NCBI RefSeq assembly: GCF_024198175.1
Contig: NZ_JAJVKV010000003.1
Span: 124,001-188,000, forward strand
From: Pyxidicoccus xibeiensis
Lineage (GTDB): Bacteria > Myxococcota > Myxococcia > Myxococcales > Myxococcaceae
DNA: 64,000 nt
Direction of reading: 5' to 3'
Below are positions 24,062 to 31,960 of this stretch, one piece after another. Numbering within the stretch: the first letter of the stretch is position 1; every line of letters begins with the position of its first letter. The translations under genes and the position numbers were made by a program. Under the pieces are notes generated by a model. The model saw nothing but the letters and a program-made list of their open reading frames with translations. It was not told the origin of the DNA and ran no database searches.

Positions 24062-24961
24062 ATGCCAGCCGTCCTGCACAAGAGCCTCGACCTCGACGGG
24101 GTCCGCGTCTTCTATCGGGAGGCAGGCCCGCCAGGGGCGCCCGTCATTTTGCTGCCGCACGGCTACCCCTGCTCCTCCTTCCAGTTCCGCGCCTTCATGC
24201 CCGCGCTCGCGGACCGCTGGCGCCTGCTCGCCCCGGACTACCCGGGCTTCGGCTACAGCGACACGCCGCCGCCCAGCGACTTCGACTACACGTTCGACGG
24301 CTACGCCGACCTGCTGGACCGGTTCGCGCAAGCGCTGGGGCTCACGCGCTACGCGCTCTACCTGCACGACTACGGGTCGCAAATCGGGCTGCGCCTGGCC
24401 ATCAAGGCCCCCGAGCGGGTGGCCGCGCTCATCATCCAGAACGGGGACATCTACGAGGACACGCTGGGCCCCAGGTACAGGACGCTCCAGGAGTACTGGG
24501 CGAAGCCGTCACCGGCGGGGCGCCGCAAGCTGAGCGAGGCGGTCAGCGAGGAGGGCTTCCAGGACGAGTTCATCGGTGAAGTGGCCGAGCACCTCGTCGA
24601 GCGAATCCCTCCGGACCTGTGGAACCTGTCGTGGCCTCTCATGCGGACGCCCCAGCGCCGCGAAATCATGGTCGGCCTGATGGAGGGGCTGAAAGAGAAC
24701 CTCGGCTGGTTTCCCCGCTACCAGGCCTGGCTGCGCGAGCACCGCCCTCCCACCCTCATCGTCTGGGGGCCCCAGGACGGCTTCATGCCCGAGGCAGCGG
24801 CCCGCGCCTACCTGCGGGACCTGCCTGACGCGGAGCTCCACCTGCTGGACGGCGGACACTGGGCGCTGGAGACGAACCTCGACGAGGTAGTGACGCTGGC
24901 GCGGCGCTTCCTCGAGCGGGTGTACCCCTGGCCTGTCGCGCCTTCCGCCCCACCCCGCTGA
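24062..24961 (+). CDS. Alpha/beta hydrolase with Asp nucleophile (dehalogenase/epoxide hydrolase-like)
   Basis: A 299-residue hydrolase. The elbow LYLHDYGSQIGLRLA carries Asp103 where esterases have Ser; this is the pattern of haloalkane dehalogenases and epoxide hydrolases. LLPHGYPCSSFQFR provides the oxyanion loop (HGYP), WGPQDGFMP the acid and DGGHWALE the His. ATG 24062 is preceded by GGAGGTG and is preferred over the upstream frame start. No signal peptide. Which of the two reactions it performs cannot be decided; the halide-binding Trp next to the nucleophile is Tyr here, favouring epoxide or another substrate. Confidence 0.8.
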   Translation: MPAVLHKSLDLDGVRVFYREAGPPGAPVILLPHGYPCSSFQFRAFMPALADRWRLLAPDYPGFGYSDTPPPSDFDYTFDGYADLLDRFAQALGLTRYALYLHDYGSQIGLRLAIKAPERVAALIIQNGDIYEDTLGPRYRTLQEYWAKPSPAGRRKLSEAVSEEGFQDEFIGEVAEHLVERIPPDLWNLSWPLMRTPQRREIMVGLMEGLKENLGWFPRYQAWLREHRPPTLIVWGPQDGFMPEAAARAYLRDLPDAELHLLDGGHWALETNLDEVVTLARRFLERVYPWPVAPSAPPR

Positions 24962-24980
24962 CCGGAAGCCCTCGACGGAG

Positions 24981-25160
24981 GCAGGGCCCGCGGGCCCGGC
25001 TGCCGGAGCGGAGAAGCTCGGCCGCGTGCGGACGTGCAGGCTCGGGCCGCACCGGCTGGAGGACGTGGCGGCGTGGGTGGCCTCCTACCGCCAGATGCTG
25101 GAAGCGCGGCTCGACAGCCTCGGTGAATTCCTCGAACGGACGAAGGAGAAGCAGCCATGA
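24981..25160 (+). pseudogene. C-terminal remnant of an ArsR family regulator
   Basis: The frame ending TGA 25158-25160 reads GRVRTCRLGPHRLEDVAAW, then VASYRQMLEARLDSLGEF. This is the usual C-terminal end of ArsR repressors that pair with AHSA1-domain genes. The N-terminal HTH is absent; the preceding DNA is the hydrolase end. Its stop overlaps the AHSA1 start (ATGA), the arrangement of the intact pair. A deletion has evidently removed most of the regulator. Confidence 0.6.
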
Positions 25161-25645
25161 GCAGCCCCTCGCTGAAGCCCTCCCCTGCCCTCACCGTCAC
25201 CACGCCCTCGGACCGGGAGGTCCGCACGGAGCGGGTGTTCAACGCCTCGAGGGAGCGCATCTGGCGGGCGATGACGGACCCGGCCCTCGTCGCGCAGTGG
25301 TGGGGGCGCGGCAACCGCCTCGTCATCGAGCGCCTGGAAGTCGTGCGTGGCGGACACTGGCGCTTCGTCGAGCATGCGCCCGACGGAGTCCACGGCTTCG
25401 AGGGACGGTTCCGGGAAGTCACGCCGCCCGAGCGGCTGGTCCAGACGTTCGAGTGGGACGGGATGCCCGGCTACGTCGTCATCAGCAGCATGACGCTCGA
25501 GGACCTGGGCGACGGCCGGACGAAGCTCGTGACGACGTCGCTGTTCCACACCACCGAGGAGCGCGACGGAATGCTCGACTCCGGGATGACCGAGGGCCTC
25601 GAGCAGAGCTACCGCGCCCTGGAGGCCGTGCTCGCGAAGCGCTGA
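25157..25645 (+). CDS. AHSA1/SRPBCC domain protein
   Basis: A 162-residue protein of the SRPBCC superfamily (activator of Hsp90 ATPase 1 C-terminal-like). Typical features are TERVFNASRERIWRAMTDPALVAQWWG at residues ~24-48 (start of the fold), then WRFVEHAPDG, FRYVVTP-like FREVTPPERLVQTFEW and a final EGLEQSYRALEAVL helix. Family members bind hydrophobic ligands; the function is mostly unknown. In other genomes it is co-transcribed with an ArsR repressor, of which only a fragment remains here, so it may now be expressed from the hydrolase promoter. Confidence 0.8.
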   Translation: MSSPSLKPSPALTVTTPSDREVRTERVFNASRERIWRAMTDPALVAQWWGRGNRLVIERLEVVRGGHWRFVEHAPDGVHGFEGRFREVTPPERLVQTFEWDGMPGYVVISSMTLEDLGDGRTKLVTTSLFHTTEERDGMLDSGMTEGLEQSYRALEAVLAKR

Positions 25646-25726
25646 TTCCACGCGGCAGGCCGCCCGCGACGGCCCCGGTGTAGCGGGAACTGGTGGTGCC
25701 CCCACCCGATGACGCCGGGCGGGCGG

Positions 25727-27316
25727 CTACACCCGGAAGCCGCCGACGACCCCCTGGATGCCCTGGAACGCGAGGTTCAGCCGCTCGATGGCGGACTCCA
25801 CGTCCCGGTTGGCCTGCACGCTCTCCTTCATCATCTTCGAGAAGTCCGTCACCACCGAGGTCATCTGCATGATGCCCGCGTTCTGCTGGGTGACGGAGCT
25901 GACGATGTCCTGGGCGGAGCTGCTGCTGTCGCGCACGGCCTCGGTCAGCTCCTGCAGGCTCTGGCCGGAGGAGAGGGCCTCGGCAATCCCATCCGCCATC
26001 TTCCGGTGGCTGGCGTCCACGGACTCCGTGACGGCGCGCACCGTGGCGTTCATCTCCATCAGCAGGGTGCCGATGCTCTGCGTGCTGCGCATGGACTGCT
26101 GGGACAGCGAGCGCATCTCCCGGGCCACCACCGAGAAGCCCCGGCCATGCTCGCCGGAGCGCGCCGCCTCGATGGCGGCGTTGATGGCCAGCACGTTGGA
26201 CTGGTCCGCCAGGTCCTTCACCGTCTCCACGATGGCGGACGCCTTCTTCGAGCTCTCCGTGAGCCGGCCGATGGTGGGCATCAGCTCGCCCACCTGGGCG
26301 CGCAGGTGCTCCAGCGCCTCGCCGCTCTGCCGCAGGCGGGCCTGCCCCGACAGGCTCGTCGCCTCGGCGCGGCTGGCCACCGCCATCACCGTGCCCGCCT
26401 GCCGTGAGGCCTCGCGGGAGCTGGCCCCGATATCCCGCATGGCCACGGTGGCCTCTTCCAGGCTCGAGGCCTGGCGCGCCAGGTGCTGCGACTGCTCGCG
26501 GCTGATGTGCGACAGCCCGTCCACGCTCCCCGCCAGCTCCTTCAGCGACTCCCGGAGCGTGAGGGGGATGGTCCGCAGGCGGACCACCAGGCTGTTGATG
26601 CTCTGGGCCAGCAGCCCGATTTCATCCTGGGAGTGGATGCGGATCTCCTGGGTGAGGTCGCCTTCCTTGGCGATGCGCGAGGCCACCTCCGTCAGGCGCA
26701 GCAGCGGCTGGGCCACCTGCGCGACGAGCCACACGGAGAGCCCCACGAGCACGCCCAGCATGACGAGCCCCAGCAGCACCAGCCGCTGCTGGGAGCCCTT
26801 GTGCGCCTCCAGCGTGAGGGCGAAGGACTCCCGCATCTTCCGCTGGTCCTCTTCCATGGCCTGCTTCAGCGCATCCCGCACGACGCCGTAGCGCCTGGCC
26901 AGCTCCGGCAGCTGGGCGGCGGCCTGTGCATCCTTCTGAATCATCCGCTCGCTCGTCTCGCGGGCGATGCGCATGTAGTCGCGCAGCTGGGTCTCCAGCG
27001 TGTTCAGGCGCACCGGGTCGATGGCGGCGTTGGCACGCCCCTCCGCCAGCCGCTTCAGGAACTGCTCGGCGGTGGCGTCCGCCTCGGCCAGCTGCTCCGG
27101 GTCCTCGGCCGCCACCGCGTCCTGGAGCCCCCGCTGCAACTGCTCGAGGAGCACGTCCAGGTCCCGGCTGAGCATCACCGCGGGGACATAGCCCTGCTCA
27201 ATCTGCTCCAGGTACCCACGCGTGCTGCGGCCGAGCAGCTCGGACAGGGTGATGATGGCCAGCAGGAAGATGGCGGCGAGGACGGGGAGCAGCAGGACCT
27301 TGTGCTTGAATCGCAT
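25727..27316 (-). CDS. Methyl-accepting chemotaxis protein
   Basis: A 529-residue chemoreceptor. Membrane helix 1 is at ~7-24 and helix 2 at ~179-199, flanking a periplasmic helical (four-helix-bundle) ligand domain of ~150 residues. HAMP spans ~200-252 (VAQPLLRLTEVASRIAKEGDL). The signalling domain follows with the hairpin tip GEHGRGFSVVAREMRSLSQQS, which diverges from the canonical EAARAGEQGRGFAVVA only slightly. The ligand domain lacks PAS or Cache features. It is the third gene of the porin/binding-protein/receptor operon (18 bases after the binding protein), so the binding protein probably presents the ligand. Confidence 0.88.
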   Translation of the reverse strand: MRFKHKVLLLPVLAAIFLLAIITLSELLGRSTRGYLEQIEQGYVPAVMLSRDLDVLLEQLQRGLQDAVAAEDPEQLAEADATAEQFLKRLAEGRANAAIDPVRLNTLETQLRDYMRIARETSERMIQKDAQAAAQLPELARRYGVVRDALKQAMEEDQRKMRESFALTLEAHKGSQQRLVLLGLVMLGVLVGLSVWLVAQVAQPLLRLTEVASRIAKEGDLTQEIRIHSQDEIGLLAQSINSLVVRLRTIPLTLRESLKELAGSVDGLSHISREQSQHLARQASSLEEATVAMRDIGASSREASRQAGTVMAVASRAEATSLSGQARLRQSGEALEHLRAQVGELMPTIGRLTESSKKASAIVETVKDLADQSNVLAINAAIEAARSGEHGRGFSVVAREMRSLSQQSMRSTQSIGTLLMEMNATVRAVTESVDASHRKMADGIAEALSSGQSLQELTEAVRDSSSSAQDIVSSVTQQNAGIMQMTSVVTDFSKMMKESVQANRDVESAIERLNLAFQGIQGVVGGFRV

Positions 27317-27334
27317 GGAGCCGTGCCAACCCTC

Positions 27335-27772
27335 TCAGTCGACGATGTTGAGCACCTTCACCCCGGGGGTGGAGGTGCCCGCGGCCACGTAGCCCACCGC
27401 GCCGGGGTTGGCGCGAACGTAGGCGAGGACCTCGGCCTCGGAGGGCTTCTCGGGGGGCGGCACGTCCCGCCCGGAGAAGATGCGCTGCTGCCAGTAGGCT
27501 CGCACGGCGGGCAGCGAGCGCTTCAGCACCTGCTCACAGAAGGCAGCGCGCACCGTGGAGTCCTCGGCCAGGTCCACCGGCATCGCCGTCTTGCCCGAAG
27601 CCCACTGCGTGCTCTTCTTGAAGAACAGCTGCGCCAGCTGCGAGCGCTTCACCTCCGTCAGCGGGTTGGAGGGATGGACCACCACCTGGAAGACCGCCGT
27701 TTCGGCGCCCACGGTGGGCTGTGCCCAGAGCGTCAGGGTGAGGCAGGACACGAGGAAGAGGAGCTTTTTCAT
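27335..27772 (-). CDS. Short phosphate-type periplasmic binding protein
   Basis: A 145-residue protein with signal peptide MKKLLFLVSCLTLTLWAQPTVGA. The mature part matches the PstS-like fold of short substrate-binding proteins: FQVVVHPSNPLTEVKRSQLAQLFFKKSTQWASG, then RAAFCEQVLKRS and a C-terminal NPGAVGYVAAGTSTPGVKVL. It is about half the length of a transport PstS, and no ABC permease or ATPase is nearby. Spacing is 8 bases from the porin and 18 from the chemoreceptor, so it likely serves sensing rather than transport. Ligand (phosphate or another oxyanion) is inferred from the family only. Confidence 0.75.
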   Translation of the reverse strand: MKKLLFLVSCLTLTLWAQPTVGAETAVFQVVVHPSNPLTEVKRSQLAQLFFKKSTQWASGKTAMPVDLAEDSTVRAAFCEQVLKRSLPAVRAYWQQRIFSGRDVPPPEKPSEAEVLAYVRANPGAVGYVAAGTSTPGVKVLNIVD

Positions 27773-27780
27773 GGCGGTCT

Positions 27781-28872
27781 TCAGAAGCTGAACTGCGTGC
27801 CGAGCGACACGGTGCGCGTGTGGGGCTCGAGGCTGGCGATGGGCGTGGCCGGGTCAGCGGGCCGTGCGAAGCGGTTGCCGATGACGTTGTGGAACGAGAG
27901 CTTGAAGACGAACTGGGGGGTGACCCAGAAGTTCACGCCCACCGCGGCCTCGCGGTGGCGGAGCAGCGTGAGGGCGGAGGCGGGGAACCCGGGCAGCCAG
28001 CTGCGCGAGCTTTCCAGGCGTCCGGCCACCTGCCAGTGCTGGGTGAGGAAGTACGCCAGCTCCAGGTAGCCGGCCCGCGTGTCGGCCGCCTCGGAGAACA
28101 GGTTGAAGAACTCCGCGCGGGCCCAGAATGACTCGCCGAGGTACTCGGCGCCCAGCCCCACCACGCCGCGCACCTGGTGCTCCCCCTGCAGCTTCTCGGG
28201 GTCTCTCGACGCGTAGCCGGACGTGGTGAAGCGCAGGCCCTCCACCGGCGTCCACAGCGACAGGCGCCCACCCAGCACCTGCGCCGGGCGCTCACACTGC
28301 CCGGACGTGCCGCAGGCCGCGGAGAGCGGGTCCTTCAGGTCCAGGAAGCCGCCGTAGGCGTCGTACTCCACCATCCACTCACCGGTGACGCTGACGCGGC
28401 CGGTGAGCCCCACGCCGTCGTAGTTCTCCACGCCAATCGACGTGCCGCCATAGGTGCCCTGGGGCAGCTGGTTGAAGGGGCGCAGGGTGCCGACGTCGTA
28501 GATTTCGGAGTACAGCCCCAGGGGCAGCTGGTTGCGGCCGGCGCGCAGGCGCAGCTTGTCGGAGAAGGCCCACTCGGCGAAGGCGTAGTCCACGCTCGGC
28601 TTGAAGTCGGCGCTGGTGGAGATCTTCTCGAAGGAGAACTGGGTGTTGAGCGTCAGCCGCTCCACGGGCAGGGCGCGGAACATGAGCGTCGAGCCCATGT
28701 CGTGCAGCCCGACGTCTTGATTCGTGCCCAGGTAGTTGTTGCCCCAGCTCTTGCCGGTGGCCAGACGCCCGTAGCCATTGATGAAGAACTTCCCGTCCTC
28801 GAGCGGCATGCCGGAGGCGGCACCCGCTGCGAAGAGGGCGGTACACAGGACGAGACCACGGACGGCAGACAT
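27781..28872 (-). CDS. Outer-membrane porin
   Basis: A porin of about 363 residues. ATG 28872 is preferred (AAAGG 8 bases upstream; signal peptide MSAVRGLVLCTALFAAGAASG); an in-frame ATG lies at 28893. The mature part is an OprP/OprO-like or DcaP-like barrel: FFINGYGRLATGKSWG, LTLNTQFSFEK, FAEWAFSDKLRLRAGRNQLPLGLY, WMVEYDAYGGF, YLELAYFLTQHWQVAGRLE, ending TVSLGTQFSF with C-terminal Phe. First gene of a three-gene operon with a phosphate-type binding protein and a chemoreceptor. Confidence 0.8.
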   Translation of the reverse strand: MSAVRGLVLCTALFAAGAASGMPLEDGKFFINGYGRLATGKSWGNNYLGTNQDVGLHDMGSTLMFRALPVERLTLNTQFSFEKISTSADFKPSVDYAFAEWAFSDKLRLRAGRNQLPLGLYSEIYDVGTLRPFNQLPQGTYGGTSIGVENYDGVGLTGRVSVTGEWMVEYDAYGGFLDLKDPLSAACGTSGQCERPAQVLGGRLSLWTPVEGLRFTTSGYASRDPEKLQGEHQVRGVVGLGAEYLGESFWARAEFFNLFSEAADTRAGYLELAYFLTQHWQVAGRLESSRSWLPGFPASALTLLRHREAAVGVNFWVTPQFVFKLSFHNVIGNRFARPADPATPIASLEPHTRTVSLGTQFSF

Positions 28873-28954
28873 GAAGGGGCCTTTCAGGGACATCCAGGGG
28901 ATGCCGCTGCTCGCTCCGCGCGATAACGCGCTCGATTACGTGAAGGACCCGTTC

Positions 28955-28984
28955 TGTATAATTCCAGTCACATTTCGTTGTCGA
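28955..28984 (-). promoter_or_regulatory. Sigma70-type promoter of the porin operon
   Basis: On the minus strand TCGACA (28984-28979) and TATACA (28960-28955) are 18 bases apart, each 5 of 6 to consensus. The predicted start is near 28948, about 76 bases before ATG 28872. Confidence 0.5.
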
Positions 28985-29323
28985 GGGCAGGCGGCCTCTT
29001 CTTCCCCTGGGGCGGGTAAAGCCATCCAGAGCAGGGAGGTGCCTGAGACACGTAAAACGTGTGTATCTGCTCCGACTGCCAGGGTGGGCCCGCACCCAGG
29101 CCAGAGCGGCCTGGCGGGGTTGTACGGAGCCTGCCTGGGGCGTCCTGAGACGGGAGGCACGCTGCTCGTTGCGGGACCGACGATTCGCGTCCGGTGCCGG
29201 GGCTGAACCGAACCCATGCGGGCAGTGCCGGTCCTGCGGCACCCAGGGAGGGGGTTCTGGACGGGGCGGCTGGACGGCCCTCCTCCGCCGTCGAACAGGC
29301 TTTGAAGGTTGCGCGCCACCTTC
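28985..29323. other. Divergent intergenic region with a palindrome
   Basis: No gene is seen between the two promoters. ACACGT-AAA-ACGTGT, a perfect 6+6 palindrome, lies at 29048-29062, about 64 bases upstream of the porin promoter's -35 box. The rest is GC-rich with no ORF worth calling. Confidence 0.45.
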
Positions 29324-29374
29324 TTGACATGGAGGCTTCGCCGGTTTATTCGCTGATATTGAGAATGCGTATCA
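29324..29374 (+). promoter_or_regulatory. Sigma70 promoter with overlapping Fur-like box
   Basis: TTGACA (29324-29329), a 17-base spacer and TATTCG (29347-29352) form a promoter with a predicted start near 29359. TGAGAAT-G-CGTATCA at 29360-29374 matches the 7-1-7 Fur box (TGATAAT-N-ATTATCA) in 11 of 14 arm positions. It sits on the start site, where Fur would repress under iron sufficiency. Confidence 0.6.
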
Positions 29375-29446
29375 TTTCCATCTGAGCGGCCCGCGAGCCC
29401 CGTGAAATGGCGCATCCCATCCCCCCCTCGCAGAAAGGCCGTTTCA

Positions 29447-30658
29447 ATGCAGCAGCCTGTTGTCTCTTCTTCCCTGCGTGTCTCCACCGCGCTGCTCGCG
29501 CTGTCGCTGTTCGCCGGGTGTGGTGACTCGGACGAGAAGGACGCCGCCCCTGCGCTGTATGCCATCACGACGCAGCAGCTCGTGGCGGACCCGGTCGAGA
29601 GCTACGTCGTCGTGACGACCGAGGCCGAGCGGGCCGCGTCGCTCCCGCTGGACAACGCCATCAAGGTGCCGGGCCGCGCGCTCGGCGTCGGCATTCCGAA
29701 GTCGGGCTCGCTCTACGTGGTGAGCGACGCGAGCGCGACGGTGACCCGCTACTCGCTGAACGACGCCGAGCGGCTGGAGCCGTCCGGCACCGTGAGCTTC
29801 GCGAGCCTGGGCGTGACGGAGCTGGGAGAGTACCAGGCCAGCTTCCAGTTCATCTCGGAGACGAAGGCGTACTACTTCGACGGGGCCACCGCGCAGGTCG
29901 TCATCTGGAACCCGACGGCGATGACTGTCACGGGCACCATTCCGCTCGACGCGCTCACCATCCCGGAGACGATTCTCGCCTTCTCGGGCGTCGTCGCGCA
30001 GACCGGTGGGCAGCTCCTCATGCCCGTGGGCTGGCGTCCCGTGACGGGCGTGGGAATCACCCCGAAGGCGGGCGTGGTCTCCATCGACACGGCGACGGAC
30101 GTGGCCACCATCGCCACGGATGACCGCTGTGGCTACACGCACGACATCGCCCTGGGCGCCGATGGGCAGGCCTATGTCGCGACGGAAGCCTACGGGGCCG
30201 CGGTGCGCCGCGTGGTCGGCGAAGAGGTCCCCGAGCCGTGCCTGCTCCGGTTCAATCCCCGGACGCGCGCCTTCGACCCGACCTTCTACCGCTCGCTCGA
30301 GGACCTGGTGGGAGGCGGAACCGCGGGCGCACTCATCCCGGGAGCGCAGGGCACGGCGTACGTGCGGGTGCTCGACGAGAGCATCGCTCCGGTCCTCGAG
30401 GGCACCCATCCGCGCACCGTGGCGAGCGGGACGGGCTGGCAGTGGTGGGAGCTGAAGCTCGACTCGCTGACGGCGACGCGCAAGGCGGACTTCCCGTCGA
30501 CCTCGGGCAGCGTCTTCCTCTTCGAGTCGGAGAACCAGACGCTCTACACGGAGTTCGGGGCGGGCGCCTCGTCCACGACGTTGCATGTGCTGGAAGACAG
30601 CGGCAAGCCCACGCTGACCTATCAGGGGCTGTCCTTCTCCTTCCTCCAGCTGCGGTAG
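29447..30658 (+). CDS. Iron-regulated lipoprotein, MxcI-like
   Basis: A 403-residue lipoprotein (signal peptide ending ALSLFAGC, Cys25). ATG 29447 follows AGAAAGG and is preferred over GTG 29402. The mature chain reads as a beta-propeller: SYVVVTTEAERAASLPLDNA, GSLYVVSDASATVTRYSL, AYYFDGATAQVVIWNPTAM and DRCGYTHDIALGADGQAYVATEAYG. The form and the Fur-like box in its promoter recall MxcI of the Stigmatella myxochelin cluster, from memory only. No siderophore genes are in this window. It may bind an iron complex at the surface. Followed after 32 bases by a CxxCH MYXO-CTERM protein. Confidence 0.6.
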   Translation: MQQPVVSSSLRVSTALLALSLFAGCGDSDEKDAAPALYAITTQQLVADPVESYVVVTTEAERAASLPLDNAIKVPGRALGVGIPKSGSLYVVSDASATVTRYSLNDAERLEPSGTVSFASLGVTELGEYQASFQFISETKAYYFDGATAQVVIWNPTAMTVTGTIPLDALTIPETILAFSGVVAQTGGQLLMPVGWRPVTGVGITPKAGVVSIDTATDVATIATDDRCGYTHDIALGADGQAYVATEAYGAAVRRVVGEEVPEPCLLRFNPRTRAFDPTFYRSLEDLVGGGTAGALIPGAQGTAYVRVLDESIAPVLEGTHPRTVASGTGWQWWELKLDSLTATRKADFPSTSGSVFLFESENQTLYTEFGAGASSTTLHVLEDSGKPTLTYQGLSFSFLQLR

Positions 30659-30690
30659 CGCTCCTCGCTTCACCCACTCCTGGAAATCCG

Positions 30691-31320
30691 ATGCGAATCC
30701 CATTCCGAATCGTCGGCATGTTTGCCATTACCCTGTCGTGGTCAACTCCCGCCTTCGCCACCAGCACTGGCATTGCCGGCCAGTCCGGCAAGGACGGGGC
30801 GGCCTGCAGTGTGTGTCATCAGGGCGGTCAGCTTCCCACGGTCGAGTTCGAGGGCCCTGCGTCACTCGCGCCTGGAGCGACCGGCCAGTACACCTTCATC
30901 ATCCGTGGCGGTCCGGCGAAGACGGGAGGCGCGGATATCGCCGTGGACAACACGCAGGCCAGCCTTCAGGGAGGGGCCGGGCTGAAGAAGCTGGGCAGCG
31001 AGCTGACCCACTCCGCGCCACGCCCCTTCACGGGCAATGAGGTGCGCTTCGACTTCTCGCTCGTCGCGCCTGCGACCGACGTCACGCTCACGCTCTTCGG
31101 CGCTGGCAACTCCTCCAATGCGGACCAGAGCAGCGAGGGAGACAGGGCCGCGTCGGCGAAGCTGACCGTGAAGGTGGGGAACGGAACCCCCGTCGAGGAA
31201 CCGGCCCCGGGGGGCGGTGAGGACGGCGGTGGTGGATGCGCCGCCGCTGGTGGTGGGCCCGGCTGGGGCCTCATGGCGGCAGGGGCTTCGTGGGCCCTCC
31301 TGCGCCGCCGCCGGAGCTGA
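30691..31320 (+). CDS. MYXO-CTERM protein with a CxxCH heme motif
   Basis: A 209-residue exported protein. The signal peptide ends TPAFA (about residue 23). The N-terminal mature part contains CSVCH at 39-43, a c-type heme site. The middle (residues ~48-170) resembles the choice-of-anchor V/Reeler-type beta-sandwich. After a Gly/Pro linker the C-terminus is a MYXO-CTERM signal: GGGCAAAGGGPGWGL, a hydrophobic stretch and RRRRS, normally leading to surface anchoring at the Cys. ATG 30691 is 32 bases after the MxcI-like gene, so both are probably Fur-controlled. A heme-bearing surface protein fits redox handling of iron. Confidence 0.8.
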   Translation: MRIPFRIVGMFAITLSWSTPAFATSTGIAGQSGKDGAACSVCHQGGQLPTVEFEGPASLAPGATGQYTFIIRGGPAKTGGADIAVDNTQASLQGGAGLKKLGSELTHSAPRPFTGNEVRFDFSLVAPATDVTLTLFGAGNSSNADQSSEGDRAASAKLTVKVGNGTPVEEPAPGGGEDGGGGCAAAGGGPGWGLMAAGASWALLRRRRS

Positions 31321-31341
31321 TGCCCGGGAGGCAACGTCGCT

Positions 31342-31369
31342 CGCCGCGCCCCTCCCCACGGGCGCGGCG
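31342..31369 (+). terminator. Terminator of the Fur-box operon
   Basis: A perfect 10-bp stem (CGCCGCGCCC with GGGCGCGGCG) around an 8-nt loop begins 21 bases after the MYXO-CTERM stop codon. No long T-tract. Confidence 0.55.
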
Positions 31370-31775
31370 GGCGGTTGCACCGGGGCTCGAATAGTGCGAG
31401 CGAAGCTGCCCACCGGCAAGGGCACCTGGCCGGCCTTCTGGATGCTGGGCACCGACATCGACCAGGTCGGCGGGCCCTCGTGCGGCGAAATCGACATCAT
31501 GGAGTACGTCGGCTTCGACCCGCCCCCTCCACGGCACCGTCCACACGCCGTTCTACTACCACCTGTACGCCATCGAGTGGTTCCCGGACCGCATCGGCTC
31601 CTGGGGCGGTCAGCAGGGCGTGGACCTGAGCCGGTTCCCGCAGCGCGTGTACGTGGACTACGTCCGTATCTACGAGCGCCAGCAGCCACCGTGCGCGGAG
31701 CGTCCGCCCGAGGCTTGCAGAGGTGCCGCTCGAGGACCGATGCCTGCGACAGCCGGTCGAGAAGCACCCAATTGA
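31370..31775 (+). pseudogene. Decayed GH16 beta-glucanase gene
   Basis: Two frames together recover a family 16 glycoside hydrolase. Frame A (31385-31523) reads KLPTGKGTWPAFWMLGTDID and the catalytic motif GEIDIMEYVG (31484-31510). Frame B (31524-31775) continues PLHGTVHTPFYYHLYAIEWF and later FPQRVYVDYVRIYER, the usual GH16 end. Between ARIV and KLP, after the EIDIME region, and between FPDRI and SWGG the expected family sequence is missing, so at least three deletions plus a frameshift have occurred. GH16 enzymes cleave beta-1,3/1,4-glucans. The 5' part is gone; the gene is dead. Confidence 0.7.
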
Positions 31776-31960
31776 TGGTGCTCAAATGCAACTCAAAGCC
31801 TCTCCATCCAGGAGCACGGACGCGCTCCAGACGCCTGGAAGCCGAGACGTCTGGGCGGGCAACGCAATAGCCAGACAGGCTTTTCGGTGTCGCGCCGACG
31901 CGACACAGCTCCCCTCCTGGATGCAGCCGCCTCTACGTGGGCGCCGACCTGGAACCCCGC
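31776..31960. other. Non-coding stretch after the GH16 remnant
   Basis: No gene recognised. The region is less GC-rich than the flanks, and a CTCCATCCAGGAGC motif near 31801 recurs inverted as CTCCTGGATGCAG near 31914; no transposase or terminal inverted repeats were found. Confidence 0.35.

Noticed and set aside
25664..25731. GCCGCCCG / CGGGCGGC pairing as a terminator between AHSA1 and the chemoreceptor
   Set aside because: The loop would be about 50 bases and the right arm enters the chemoreceptor coding sequence.
27335..27772. Truncated PstS pseudogene
   Set aside because: The 145-residue frame has a proper signal peptide, natural ends and tight operon spacing, so it is better seen as a complete short binding protein.
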